Assembly: GCA_002410065.1 (NCBI GenBank)
Contig: DHQB01000020.1
Span: 62,001 to 126,000 of the forward strand
Direction of reading: 5' to 3'
Source: Bacteroidales bacterium UBA5349
GTDB taxonomy: Bacteria; Bacteroidota; Bacteroidia; Bacteroidales; Tenuifilaceae
DNA: 64,000 nt
Shown here: positions 42,225-51,152 of the stretch, one piece after another
Layout: the number at the start of each line of letters is the position of its first letter
Position numbering within the stretch: position 1 is the first letter of the stretch
Program-made: the position numbers and the translations under genes
The notes under the pieces: generated by a model
What the model was told of the DNA's origin: nothing
The model's input: only the letters and a program-made list of their open reading frames with translations
Database searches by the model: none

Positions 42225-43625
42225 TTAAAAAAATAGCGTATCCCCCTTGTTGGGAATATGAACATTCTTAAACCCCTCCTGCTTTAGCTTATGCTTAAAG
42301 AACTCCATGGGTTTTAAATCGCCATGCACTAGTATGGTATCAGTAATTTTACCATAATTCTGGCATCTTAAAAACTCTATCATCTCCTGATAATCGGCAT
42401 GACCCGAGTACGACTCAATTCTTCGAATATCAGCTCTTACAGGATATTCAAACCCATGAATTGAAACCTGTTTTGCTCCGTCCAAAATTCTTGCTCCTAG
42501 GGTTGTTGGTGCACAGTAGCCCACAAACAAAATCGTATTTTTTGGATTAGATATACTGTTGGCTAGGTGATGCTTTACCCTACCCGCCTCAGCCATTCCC
42601 GATGCTGAGATTATTACACAGGGTTTGGTATAGGCATTTAAAGCTTTCGACTCCTCTACGCTTTTGGTATAGCGCAATGTGTTGAATCCAAAAGGATCAG
42701 GATCCTTTTCCATTTTATCGAGGATATCAGCATTAAAACACTCAGGGTGCATCCTAAATATATCGGTGGCATTTGTGGCAAGAGGACTATCGACAAAAAT
42801 ATCGATTTTAGGCAAAAGTCCATCGTTATAGAAATTGTTTAGTGAGTAAACGAGGTCCTGTGTACGGCCTACGCTGAAGGACGGAATAATAAGTTTACCA
42901 CCTTTCTTTACACAAGTTTCATTAACTACATCCAACAAATCCTCTTCGCCCCTGTCGCTATCATTGTGAAGCCTATCGCCATAGGTTGACTCACATATAA
43001 GTATATCTGTTTGAGGAAAAGGCTTGGGGGATCTCAGAATTCGATTTTTTGGACGGCCAATATCACCAGTGTAAGCAACACGCTTGGTAACTCCATCCTC
43101 AGTTATTTCAATATTCGCAACCCCGCTCCCCAGCATATGCCCTGTATCGGTAAATTTTACCTTGACATTGCTATCGATGCTAAACTTCCGATCGTACGGC
43201 ACGCCAATAAAAAGTTCCATACATGCAACAGCATCATTTTTTGTATATAACGGCTGTACTGGGGGTAAATCTTTGGTTGCTCTTTTCTTATTGAAAAAGT
43301 AAATATCTCGCTCCTGTATAAACCCTGAGTCAACCAGCATTATGGCACAAAGATCCCTTGTGGCTGATGTGCAGATTACCGAGCCTTTAAACCCTTGCTT
43401 AAAAACGTAAGGTATAAGTCCAGAATGATCAATATGTGCATGAGTAAGAATTATATGATCAATATCTTTGGGTTCAAAGCCCAAATCTCGGTTCATTCCA
43501 TCAGTTTCGAGCCCCTTACCTTGATACATACCACAATCGAGAAGTATACGTTTCCCTGTATTAGTGGTTATTAGGTGCTTACTGCCAGTTACTTCACGAA
43601 CAGCACCATTGAATTGAATTTCCAT
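42225..43625 (-). CDS. MBL-fold metallo-hydrolase with RNA-specificity (beta-CASP) domain
   Basis: 466 residues from ATG 43625 (MEIQFNGAVREVTGSKH); an upstream in-frame Met at 43661 is less likely. The metallo-beta-lactamase motif THAHIDHSG gives the zinc ligands, the beta-CASP domain lies in the middle (about 200-320), and the C-terminal RMMBL part contains the PVRADIRRIESYSGHADYQE stretch. Proteins of this family cleave or degrade RNA (RNase J and CPSF-73 relatives), but bacterial YsH1-like members are poorly studied. A -7 box (TACATTTG, minus strand 43690-43683) precedes it. Confidence 0.85.
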   Translation of the reverse strand: MEIQFNGAVREVTGSKHLITTNTGKRILLDCGMYQGKGLETDGMNRDLGFEPKDIDHIILTHAHIDHSGLIPYVFKQGFKGSVICTSATRDLCAIMLVDSGFIQERDIYFFNKKRATKDLPPVQPLYTKNDAVACMELFIGVPYDRKFSIDSNVKVKFTDTGHMLGSGVANIEITEDGVTKRVAYTGDIGRPKNRILRSPKPFPQTDILICESTYGDRLHNDSDRGEEDLLDVVNETCVKKGGKLIIPSFSVGRTQDLVYSLNNFYNDGLLPKIDIFVDSPLATNATDIFRMHPECFNADILDKMEKDPDPFGFNTLRYTKSVEESKALNAYTKPCVIISASGMAEAGRVKHHLANSISNPKNTILFVGYCAPTTLGARILDGAKQVSIHGFEYPVRADIRRIESYSGHADYQEMIEFLRCQNYGKITDTILVHGDLKPMEFFKHKLKQEGFKNVHIPNKGDTLFF

Positions 43626-43835
43626 AATATCATATTTTTGTTTGTAACCCCATTCTTCCAATACTTTACCCTTGGATTACTCCAAATGTAATAAATTGTC
43701 GTGTAGATTAAGTTATAAAACAACTGAATTTATGAAAACGTGCAGTGAAAACCTATCCTTATTAAAACGATAGACCTAGGTTCCTAATAAGGCTTCGCCT
43801 ATGGTGTGTGACTTTGGACCAACTATTATGGAGTA

Positions 43836-43870
43836 TAAATAAAAAAGCCTCGATTCTCATCGAAGCTTTT
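43836..43870 (-). terminator. Intrinsic terminator of the tRNA-His transcript
   Basis: Stem 43843-43854 with 43859-43870 (12 positions, one C-A mismatch), loop of 4, followed on the minus strand by a T-rich run. It lies 10 bp after the tRNA 3' end. Confidence 0.75.
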
Positions 43871-43879
43871 CCTAACGAG

Positions 43880-43953
<74 letters not shown>

Positions 43954-43966
43954 CGTTTTGCGCTTG

Positions 43967-43997
43967 CAAAGATAGGTTTTTTTTACATATCTTCAAT
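43967..43997 (-). promoter_or_regulatory. Promoter of tRNA-His
   Basis: On the minus strand: ATTG (43997-43994), 19 bp, TATCTTTG (43974-43967). It matches the Bacteroidota -33/-7 pattern with one mismatch in the -33 box, and is placed 13 bp before the tRNA. Confidence 0.65.
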
Positions 43998-44079
43998 CAC
44001 CACAACAAAAACAATTACTAGTTAACGCAATTAATACATAATCTTCTGCTATTCTGCACATTAAATGCCAATAGTTTAT

Positions 44080-44961
44080 TTACTTTTCAATTAAAAAGTC
44101 ATCAAAAAGAAGGTAGATTGAGCTTTGAGGAGCCCATTCTGGGCTATCGCCTCCAAAAAAAGTGCTAAACAGAATTTGATCAATGCCAAGAGAGCAAGTA
44201 TCGCGAAAGCGTACTGAATTTGTTGAGAAAACTTTTACTCCATTAAGCCACGCCTCAATAATTCCATCAGGCTTTTTGGGCGTATTCATTTTTAGGTGAT
44301 GGGTTAATGTTATCCAGCGATCGAGCGGTAACTTAACTCGAATAGAATCAGTTGTCCAAAAGTAATACTCGCCATACTTACTTTTCTGTTCGGGGTAATA
44401 CAAATAGTAAGCTACCTCTCCTCCCTCGTGAAACATTAGGCGAGCGCTCCAGCCATCGTACCCTGTAGGAACTTGTCCACCAGAGTTTCCCCCGCCTCCA
44501 GCCAATCCTGGCAACTTACCCCCCTTTACAAAATCGAAGTCTTTGGGAATAAATAACCGATAACTAAGAAACGCCTCATCTACACTTTGAAAACAGGAGC
44601 GCCACTGTGCACCAATAATTGGCCCAAACTTTTGGGCCGGGTAATTGATTCTTAAAACGTGGTTGTCTTTATCCAAAACAATCTCAGCATAGCTAGGGAC
44701 TACCCTAAAGGTGTATAATGTTCTATCCAATTTACCCCATAACATCTTGGCTTGTGGCCAATCCTTTTTTATTTGTTGTGGCGAATAATTTCCAATAGGT
44801 GAATTCTGAAAGGTTACAGAAACTGGTAAATGTTTGGGCGCTTCACCATTCCTACACGACAAGAAGAGAAAAAAAACTAACGAAAAGATGGCTAAGTAAC
44901 GAAAGACCTCCTGTCTATAGAATTCATAAGAAGTTTCATCCTTGGAAAGAATAATTGTCAA
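44080..44961 (-). CDS. Lipoprotein with polysaccharide lyase family 14-like domain
   Basis: 293 residues. The leader is long; the hydrophobic stretch FSLVFFLFLSC gives a lipobox Cys near 36. The core GGKLPGLAGGGG, GQVPTGYDGWSARLMF and the later ITLTHHLKMN and FFGGDS segments resemble the PL14-like (alginate lyase/chitin-related) beta-jelly-roll domain. A lyase cleaves uronic-acid polymers by beta-elimination; activity here is not proven. Its start overlaps the acetyltransferase gene by 26 bp, so they are co-transcribed with the flippase gene. Confidence 0.7.
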   Translation of the reverse strand: MTIILSKDETSYEFYRQEVFRYLAIFSLVFFLFLSCRNGEAPKHLPVSVTFQNSPIGNYSPQQIKKDWPQAKMLWGKLDRTLYTFRVVPSYAEIVLDKDNHVLRINYPAQKFGPIIGAQWRSCFQSVDEAFLSYRLFIPKDFDFVKGGKLPGLAGGGGNSGGQVPTGYDGWSARLMFHEGGEVAYYLYYPEQKSKYGEYYFWTTDSIRVKLPLDRWITLTHHLKMNTPKKPDGIIEAWLNGVKVFSTNSVRFRDTCSLGIDQILFSTFFGGDSPEWAPQSSIYLLFDDFLIEK

Positions 44962-45496
44962 GAATTTTTACCACCCTCGCAGGGTTTCCCGCCAAAACAA
45001 CATTGCCTTCGGGAAACGATTTGGTTACAACAGCCCCAGCAGCTACTACAGTGTGAGGACCAAGCAGAATACCCGGTAAAATCACAGAATTGGTTGTAAG
45101 TAGCGAATCACGACCAATCCGTATGGGTTGCTCCTCTTTATACCTATTATAGTTTAATAGATCATGATCCATGCTAATTAGCGACACGCGCGGACCAATC
45201 CAAACGTTATCCTCAAGTATAATTCCGTTGCGGGCATCAATATAGCACCCCAGCATTGACCCAGGCGTTTCAGTACCCCGTTGAATATTCTTGTAAGCCT
45301 TAACCTCTGATGTCCAATGAACTGGCCATGGCACCTTTCTGTTTATTCCAAATACTCGTTGTGCAACAAAACACTTAAAAAGTTTTCTAAACGGAAACCC
45401 ATGATAATTGAACCCCGGATAAGCCCACCGAAAGAACAGAACTCCAAATATGTTGACAAAAAGGCGTTTCACAGGTCTTTTTTTAAGGTTTAACAC
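44936..45496 (-). CDS. Hexapeptide-repeat acyltransferase (maltose/galactoside acetyltransferase-like)
   Basis: 186 residues. The left-handed beta-helix with [LIV]-G-x-x-x-x repeats is clear in the C-terminal half (DNVWIGPRVSLISMDHD, IGRDSLLTTNSVILPGILLGPHTVVAAGAVV). The likely catalytic His is in MDHDLLNY. Such enzymes transfer acetyl or other acyl groups to sugars; in this place probably to surface polysaccharide. It follows the flippase gene by 35 bp. Confidence 0.8.
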   Translation of the reverse strand: MLNLKKRPVKRLFVNIFGVLFFRWAYPGFNYHGFPFRKLFKCFVAQRVFGINRKVPWPVHWTSEVKAYKNIQRGTETPGSMLGCYIDARNGIILEDNVWIGPRVSLISMDHDLLNYNRYKEEQPIRIGRDSLLTTNSVILPGILLGPHTVVAAGAVVTKSFPEGNVVLAGNPARVVKILDNYSFQG

Positions 45497-45531
45497 ACTA
45501 AAAGTACTCTAAGAATATTTAAATAACAACG

Positions 45532-46797
45532 TTAACTAACCACATTCTTTTCTGCTACCACCCTATAGCCCATATAGGCTAGCACAGCATAAATTGCGGC
45601 GCCAATAAAAGCATATATTCTAATCAAAAAATAAATATCGAGTAATCTGGCCAAAAATATCCAGCTAACCACTATTACCAAATAGGCTATTTGCCATACT
45701 AACAAAAGTTGGTTTTTCTTATAGACCGAAAAAATATTCGAAACACAAGCAGTTGCATAGTTCGAAATGGTTAACGGTACAATTAGCTTTGCAATTGTTC
45801 CTGCAACTGTCCAGTCCTCTCCAAGCACAAAGGTAAAAATGGATTCGCCCCAAAACATTACTGGCGCAAGTACAACTGTTGCAATAGCAAGGTTTGCGAA
45901 ATAAGAAATAAGATAAAGCCTTTTGGGGTTCGATGTTCTGGTCATCTGCTCGTAAAAAACATTACCAAATGAGGTGCTAAGCAATGAGAATGGCATGTTG
46001 ATGACCCTCCAGGCTCTTTCGTAAAATCCAACAATAGTACTCGATGAAATTGCCGACAGTGAGAAAACTAGGATATTAACCGAGAAGGTATTTATCACCG
46101 CCATCGGCATCAGGAATTTTGGAAAATTCGAGTACTCAGAGAATGCTTTTTTCATCGAACGAAACGACAAGTACCTTAAACGCCAAAGTTCTTTCCGTGC
46201 AATTTTTATTGCATAAACAAACCACGCAACAATTTCGCCAACAACGGTACCTATAATCAAACCCCAATAGCCACTTGAGAACATAAATCTTCCAAGCTTA
46301 ACTCCTGTTTGGGTTGAGGTTAGTATTACCCTATTTTGGGCTATGGTCTTGTAACTCTTACTCCTATTAAACCAATAGTGCATACTTTTATGCGATGCCA
46401 TAAGGAAAACCAGCAATGGAATGAGCCATATGGCCCGTTTAAAAACTTCTGCATCAAAAAGTGAAGCTATTGACCCTCTAAAAACAGCAATTACAATAAA
46501 GAGTAATAGAGTTACAACTATTGTAATACCAATGCTCCCTGCAAATAGGTGAAACGCCTGGCTACTGCGCTTTGGAGGGATAATTGCCATATCGTAACGT
46601 GCATTGGCAGCTATAGCGATTACGTTTACAATTCCAACAAAAAGGGCTACCTCACCAAACTCCTCAGGGCTGTACATCCGCGAAAGTACGGGTATGGCAA
46701 GCAATCCGATTATTTGAGCAATGGTATTGCCCGTAATCAGGGTGAAAATATTCTTAAAGAATTCGTTCTTAAAAATAACTTTAAAATCCTTCAGCAT
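45532..46797 (-). CDS. Lipopolysaccharide/O-antigen flippase (Wzx-type)
   Basis: 421 residues from ATG 46797 (MLKDFKVIFKNEFFKN); a 52-residue upstream extension is not hydrophobic in the expected way and is rejected. It has about 12 membrane helices and the polysaccharide-synthase pattern (TLITGNTIAQIIGLLAIPVLSRMYSPEEFG). It should move lipid-linked sugar repeats across the inner membrane. First gene of a three-gene set with the acetyltransferase and the PL14-like lipoprotein. A -7 box (TAATTTTG, minus strand 46859-46852) lies 55 bp upstream. Confidence 0.85.
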   Translation of the reverse strand: MLKDFKVIFKNEFFKNIFTLITGNTIAQIIGLLAIPVLSRMYSPEEFGEVALFVGIVNVIAIAANARYDMAIIPPKRSSQAFHLFAGSIGITIVVTLLLFIVIAVFRGSIASLFDAEVFKRAIWLIPLLVFLMASHKSMHYWFNRSKSYKTIAQNRVILTSTQTGVKLGRFMFSSGYWGLIIGTVVGEIVAWFVYAIKIARKELWRLRYLSFRSMKKAFSEYSNFPKFLMPMAVINTFSVNILVFSLSAISSSTIVGFYERAWRVINMPFSLLSTSFGNVFYEQMTRTSNPKRLYLISYFANLAIATVVLAPVMFWGESIFTFVLGEDWTVAGTIAKLIVPLTISNYATACVSNIFSVYKKNQLLLVWQIAYLVIVVSWIFLARLLDIYFLIRIYAFIGAAIYAVLAYMGYRVVAEKNVVS

Positions 46798-46912
46798 TAA
46801 ACAGCGAATTAAGCACTCTGTTGGCAATGATAGTTGGGCAAAACAAGACCTCAAAATTAGAAAAATAGGCGAATTAATCCTATTATTAGTAAATTGCACA
46901 AAAAAGTAAACA

Positions 46913-47563
46913 ATGCAGGTACAACAAATTATACAGGAAGTTAAGCGCCACATGAATGGCCCTGTTTCCGAGACCCTTACTCAACACGGGTTCAGGTATA
47001 AGGTTAACTATGGCGTTTCAGTCCCTGAACTTAAGAATATTGCTCGGCAGTACACTGGCAATCACGAGTTGGCTTTAACCCTTTATGAGGAGGATATTAG
47101 GGAATGTAAATTGATTGCCTCAATGATTGATGACCCCAAAAAGGTAACCGGCGAACAGATTGACGATTGGGCACAGAGTTTTAATAATCACGAGATTGTT
47201 GAACAGGTTTGCAGCAATCTGATATGGAAAGCAGAATGCGCCCTGTCTCGCAGTATTCAATGGTGCCTGAGCGATGATGAATACCTGCAAAAGGCAGGGC
47301 TTATTATAGCAGCTCGAAACGCCACCAGCACTAACATTAAAGACAGTGTTTTTGGGCCTTACCTTGATGTAATTGACGGTTTTGACCAAGAAACATTTTC
47401 GCAACAAAAAAACTCCATAGAGTTTGCCCTGAGGCAAATTGCAATGCGCAATCCTTTTTTTAGAGATAAAGTACTTGAACTTGCCCAGAACTTTGCAAAC
47501 TCTAGCGAGGAACATAGAGCTTGGGTTGGCAGCCAAATACTATACAACTTTGCTGACGAATAG
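46913..47563 (+). CDS. DNA alkylation repair protein (AlkD-like)
   Basis: 216 residues of alpha-helical HEAT-like repeats. Segments NYGVSVPELKNIARQY, LALTLYEEDIRECKLIASMIDDPKKVT and FNNHEIVEQVCSNLIWK match the AlkD/DNA_alkylation family, glycosylases that excise N3- and N7-alkylated purines. The Asp used for catalysis in AlkD cannot be assigned with certainty. It is divergent from the flippase gene and converges on the OMP gene. Confidence 0.85.
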   Translation: MQVQQIIQEVKRHMNGPVSETLTQHGFRYKVNYGVSVPELKNIARQYTGNHELALTLYEEDIRECKLIASMIDDPKKVTGEQIDDWAQSFNNHEIVEQVCSNLIWKAECALSRSIQWCLSDDEYLQKAGLIIAARNATSTNIKDSVFGPYLDVIDGFDQETFSQQKNSIEFALRQIAMRNPFFRDKVLELAQNFANSSEEHRAWVGSQILYNFADE

Positions 47564-47571
47564 GGATAATA

Positions 47572-47617
47572 TTTAAACCCCTACTAACCCATGTTTTTGG
47601 GTTAGCAGGGGTTTAAA
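47572..47617. terminator. Bidirectional intrinsic terminator between AlkD-like and OMP genes
   Basis: A 20-position stem (47572-47591 with 47598-47617) with one A-C mismatch and a 6-nt loop. It lies between two converging genes, 9 bp after the AlkD-like stop. Confidence 0.8.
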
Positions 47618-47652
47618 TTTGCGTAAACAAGAATAAATTAAAATCAGATCCT

Positions 47653-48333
47653 TTAAAACCAAATGCCTAAGCTAAGGGAAGCAACATTTGTGTTTTTTAT
47701 TAGATATCTACTTGGGATATCAATTGGTGAAGTTTTTACACTAAAGGAATTTTCACCCAAATTAAAGTAATCAAGGGACAATGAAACCTTATTGTTAAAA
47801 AGAATTCCTCCACCAACTTTATAACCAGCACTGCTAGACCAGCCGTACTCTGCCCTATATGGATAGCCAATACCAGTCTTTATGCCTCCTTCAGTAATTC
47901 GCGAAAAATTATATGCTAAACCCACATTTCCCATTAACGATACACTTTCATTAATTTCATGACTATAAATAATACCAAGTGCAACTGGAAAATTTAAATA
48001 TTGTTCGTAAACATAACTGATGCTAGAACCAAAAATGCCTGAATATAGCTTATCTAATTTCTCTTTTCGCCCTTTTGATAAACCGTTGTATATTAGATCT
48101 AGGCTGCCATACATGCTAAATTTACTCTCTTTGAATTGGTGTGAAACTTTAACTCCAATTACAGCGCCCATTGCTGCCCCGTTGGAATGAGCATCAGTAC
48201 TATCAACTGAACCAAAGCTATTTAATGGATTTGCTGCTCCTATACTAACAGAGATACGTGTTTGTGCAAATGAGCTCAAAAAAGAGAGTTGTAAAATTAT
48301 TACAACTACTAGCATCAAACTTTTTTTGGTCAT
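47653..48333 (-). CDS. Outer-membrane beta-barrel protein
   Basis: 226 residues with a signal peptide (about 1-24, ending SSFAQ) and alternating hydrophobic strands consistent with a small barrel; C-terminal residue pattern ends in LGIWF, an aromatic typical of outer-membrane insertion. It looks like the generic porin-family/OmpA-like barrels of Bacteroidota; no specific ligand can be assigned. Confidence 0.75.
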   Translation of the reverse strand: MTKKSLMLVVVIILQLSFLSSFAQTRISVSIGAANPLNSFGSVDSTDAHSNGAAMGAVIGVKVSHQFKESKFSMYGSLDLIYNGLSKGRKEKLDKLYSGIFGSSISYVYEQYLNFPVALGIIYSHEINESVSLMGNVGLAYNFSRITEGGIKTGIGYPYRAEYGWSSSAGYKVGGGILFNNKVSLSLDYFNLGENSFSVKTSPIDIPSRYLIKNTNVASLSLGIWF

Positions 48334-48376
48334 GGTTAATAGGGTTTTAAGGTTAATTTTTATAGATATACTTAAG

Positions 48377-48406
48377 CAAAGTTAATATTTTAAATTAATC
48401 ACCAAC
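48377..48406 (-). promoter_or_regulatory. Promoter of the outer-membrane protein gene
   Basis: On the minus strand: GTTG (48406-48403), 18 bp, TAACTTTG (48384-48377). The -7 box is exact and the -33 box has one mismatch. The rest of this 297-bp gap, up to the Bax-inhibitor gene, holds no clear gene. Confidence 0.6.
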
Positions 48407-48630
48407 AATATATGTTAACAAAAAAAACACTGCTTTGTAATAATCCACACTTATTGTTAGTATTGATCGTGCTGATTTCTCATGGTTTTGTTTTAGAAGC
48501 AGAACAAATAATTTGCGCCAATAAGCAATTACTCTAAAATCTAGAGAAATATTGTCATATTTGCGCTTTGGTACAGAAATTGAAAATCCTAATTGAATTT
48601 TCAGTAAAAAAAAACATTTATCTTTTCAAC

Positions 48631-49371
48631 ATGAGAACATCAAACCCCACATTAAGCGAACGCATATTTGCCAAGGAAAGAGTAAACACCACATCGGAGG
48701 TGATGACCATACAAGGAACAAAACTCAAAACTCTAACCATGCTTGCCCTAGTTGTACTTGGAGCAGTTTATACTTGGCGTTTAGCGTTTATGGAATCCCC
48801 ATTGGTTAATACTTTGATGATAGTAGGAGGAATTGGTGGTTTTATCACTGCCATAATCACCACATTTTCGCCCCGCAATGCACCTATCACTGCACCTATT
48901 TACTCTGTTCTGCAAGGATTACTACTCGGAGGTCTCTCTGCCTTTATGGCAGCACAATACGGAGCAAGCATTATAACTCAAGCTGTTGGACTAACATTTG
49001 CCACCTTCTTTTTTATGCTAATCCTTTACCGCTCCGGAACAATTAAAGTAACGGCAAAGTTTCGCATGGCAGTATTTGCGGCAACTGGCGCCATTGCGCT
49101 TATGTACCTTATTTCATTTATCCTTAGCCTTTTTGGTGTGCCAATCGGTTTTATTCACGATGGAGGTATTTTTAGCATAGTAATAAGCCTTGTTGTTATT
49201 GGGGTTGCTGCGCTAAACCTAACGCTCGATTTCGATTTTATAGAACGCGGAGTAAATCAAGGTGCACCAAAATATATGGAGTGGTATGGTGCTTTTGGAT
49301 TGATGGTTACGTTAATTTGGCTTTACATAGAATTTTTAAGGCTTTTAGCGAAGGTTAACAGGCGTAACTAG
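48631..49371 (+). CDS. Bax inhibitor-1/YccA family membrane protein
   Basis: 246 residues from ATG 48631 (MRTSNPTLSERIF); the earlier in-frame TTG-like opening lacks a sensible leader. Seven hydrophobic helices and the family pattern (GGIGGFITAIITT, ALNLTLDFDFIERGV with conserved Asp residues, then MEWYGAFGLMVTLIWLYIEFLRLL) fit the BI-1/YccA family. Bacterial members such as BsYetJ are pH-sensitive calcium leak channels and E. coli YccA inhibits FtsH; either role here is inference. Confidence 0.85.
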   Translation: MRTSNPTLSERIFAKERVNTTSEVMTIQGTKLKTLTMLALVVLGAVYTWRLAFMESPLVNTLMIVGGIGGFITAIITTFSPRNAPITAPIYSVLQGLLLGGLSAFMAAQYGASIITQAVGLTFATFFFMLILYRSGTIKVTAKFRMAVFAATGAIALMYLISFILSLFGVPIGFIHDGGIFSIVISLVVIGVAALNLTLDFDFIERGVNQGAPKYMEWYGAFGLMVTLIWLYIEFLRLLAKVNRRN

Positions 49372-49409
49372 CTGTATTAAAAATTCTTTTAAAAAAACAT
49401 GTTGGTTAT

Positions 49410-49440
49410 TTTGGTATTATCATAAGAGTTGGTAATTTTG
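49410..49440 (+). promoter_or_regulatory. Promoter of rpmE2
   Basis: TTTG (49410-49413), 19 bp, TAATTTTG (49433-49440): a full match to the Bacteroidota consensus, 54 bp before the L31 start. Confidence 0.75.
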
Positions 49441-49494
49441 CAGGCCATATTTTAAATTTGGAAGAAAGAGTTTTATAAGATAAATCAACTTACA

Positions 49495-49755
49495 ATGAAA
49501 AAGGACATACATCCAAAGAATTACCGACTGGTGGCGTTTAAAGACATGTCAAACGACGAAGTTTTCATCACCAAATCGGCTGTTACCACAAAGGAAACCT
49601 TAGAGGTAGATGGCGTTGAATACCCACTGATTAAGGTTGAGATCTCGAACACATCACACCCATTTTACACAGGTAAGATGAAGTTGGTTGACACTGCTGG
49701 TCGTGTAGATAAGTTTATGACCAAGTACAAGAAACATCTCGATAAAAAGAACTAA
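49495..49755 (+). CDS. rpmE2: 50S ribosomal protein L31 type B
   Basis: 86 residues. MKKDIHPKNYRLVAFKDMSN and SNTSHPFYTGK are L31 signatures. It lacks the CxxC zinc site of the ancestral L31, so it is the zinc-free paralog, and it stands alone with its own promoter. Confidence 0.97.
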   Translation: MKKDIHPKNYRLVAFKDMSNDEVFITKSAVTTKETLEVDGVEYPLIKVEISNTSHPFYTGKMKLVDTAGRVDKFMTKYKKHLDKKN

Positions 49756-49881
49756 AAAAGTATTCCTGCTTAGACTTTTCACCTAGTCACAAAAGGAAAA
49801 CTAAATTGAATACAAAGGGACAGCCAAGGGTTGTTCCTTTTTTTTTGATGCCTTTTGTCTTACACTCTTGTCATAAAAAGC

Positions 49882-49889
49882 TAACTTTG
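49882..49889 (+). promoter_or_regulatory. Possible -7 element of the GlmU-like gene
   Basis: TAACTTTG, matching TAnnTTTG, 22 bp before the ATG at 49912. The nearest TTTG upstream is 24 bp away, longer than usual. Confidence 0.4.
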
Positions 49890-49911
49890 TATAAACACAA
49901 CCTCAACCTCA

Positions 49912-51108
49912 ATGGCTAAGCACATTATTCTGTTTGACGATTACCGTAGAGATCAACTACTCCCCTTAACCTACACACGCCCTGTGTCGCACATTAGGGT
50001 TGGTATTTTAACAATAGTTGAAAAATGGGAAAAGTATTTTAATCAAACATGCTATAGCTTAACACAGGATTACCTTAGCACAAAGTTCCCAATGCCACAC
50101 AACGATGGTAGCGATTGCTTACTGATAAACGGAGGTGTTTTACCTACTAAAACCCTCATCAACCGAATACTTGAGTTAAAGACAGGGGAAGCGCTAATTA
50201 AAGGTCAAACCATTGTTGCTGCCATTTTGCCACATTCCGATATAGGTTTAAGCAACTTGAACCTATCAAGTTTCAACACAAAATTTGAATTTGATGGAGA
50301 AATTACGGAGATAACCCAACCGTGGGATATCTTCAGGCTCAATGGTATTGCACTTGAAGCCGATTGGAAACTAATAACAAAGGGAAGAAAATCGCAGGCA
50401 ATTTCGGCTACCAATAAGGTTATAAATCCTGAAAATATTTTTATTGAAGAGGGAGCAACGATAGAGTGTGCCGTACTTAATGCCAAAAATGGACCAATAT
50501 ACATTGGCACTAATGCCGAAGTGATGGAGGGTTCACTCATTAGGGGTCCCTTTGCCCTGTGTAACGACTCAACCCTAAAGTTAGGCGCAAAAATATACGG
50601 ACCCACAACCATTGGGCCTCATTGCAAGGTTGGTGGCGAGGTTAACAACTGCGTTGTATTTGGATACTCAAACAAGGCTCACGATGGTTTTATTGGCAAC
50701 TCGGTAATTGGTGAGTGGTGCAACATTGGAGCCGACACTAACACATCGAACCTAAAAAACAACTACGCAAACGTTAAACTTTGGAGTTACCTAAAACAAG
50801 GTTTCGTTGATACAGGCCTGCAGTTCTGTGGACTTATTATGGGCGACCACAGCAAGTGCGGGATAAACACTATGTTTAATACAGGCACAGTGGTTGGCGT
50901 AAGCGCAAATATTTTTGGTGATGGATTCCCCCGAAACTTTATCCCTTCTTTTTCATGGGGTGGTGCTCAAGGATTTTCGATATATACAACCAAAAAAGCC
51001 TTTGAAACAACAAGCATTGTTCTGGGTCGACGGGGCTTAGAACTAAATCAAATCGAAAAAGATATCCTTAGTAACATATTCGATCAAACGGCAAAGTATA
51101 GGCATTAA
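49912..51108 (+). CDS. GlmU-like sugar nucleotidyltransferase (NTP_transf_4 type)
   Basis: 398 residues. The N-terminal part (about 1-150) matches the Bacteroidota family that begins ILFDDYRRDQLLPLTYTRPVSHIRVG. It lacks the GxGxR nucleotide-binding loop of true GlmU and RmlA, so catalysis by this domain is uncertain. The C-terminal half (about 190-370) is a left-handed beta-helix with hexapeptide repeats (AEVMEGSLIRGPFALCNDSTLK, GEWCNIGADTNTSNL, FCGLIMGDHSKCGINTMFNTGTVVG) like the GlmU acetyltransferase. The His-Asp pair near MGDHSKCG may bind substrate. Probable role in sugar-nucleotide supply. Confidence 0.85.
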   Translation: MAKHIILFDDYRRDQLLPLTYTRPVSHIRVGILTIVEKWEKYFNQTCYSLTQDYLSTKFPMPHNDGSDCLLINGGVLPTKTLINRILELKTGEALIKGQTIVAAILPHSDIGLSNLNLSSFNTKFEFDGEITEITQPWDIFRLNGIALEADWKLITKGRKSQAISATNKVINPENIFIEEGATIECAVLNAKNGPIYIGTNAEVMEGSLIRGPFALCNDSTLKLGAKIYGPTTIGPHCKVGGEVNNCVVFGYSNKAHDGFIGNSVIGEWCNIGADTNTSNLKNNYANVKLWSYLKQGFVDTGLQFCGLIMGDHSKCGINTMFNTGTVVGVSANIFGDGFPRNFIPSFSWGGAQGFSIYTTKKAFETTSIVLGRRGLELNQIEKDILSNIFDQTAKYRH

Positions 51109-51152
51109 AGCCATATAATCCTGCTCATGCCTTAACTCTGAAATACAGTTTT

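Noticed and set aside
49899..49910. Two copies of AACCTC before the GlmU-like start, complementary to the (GAGGTT)n unit
   Set aside because: Only two copies; too short to link to the tract at 61925.
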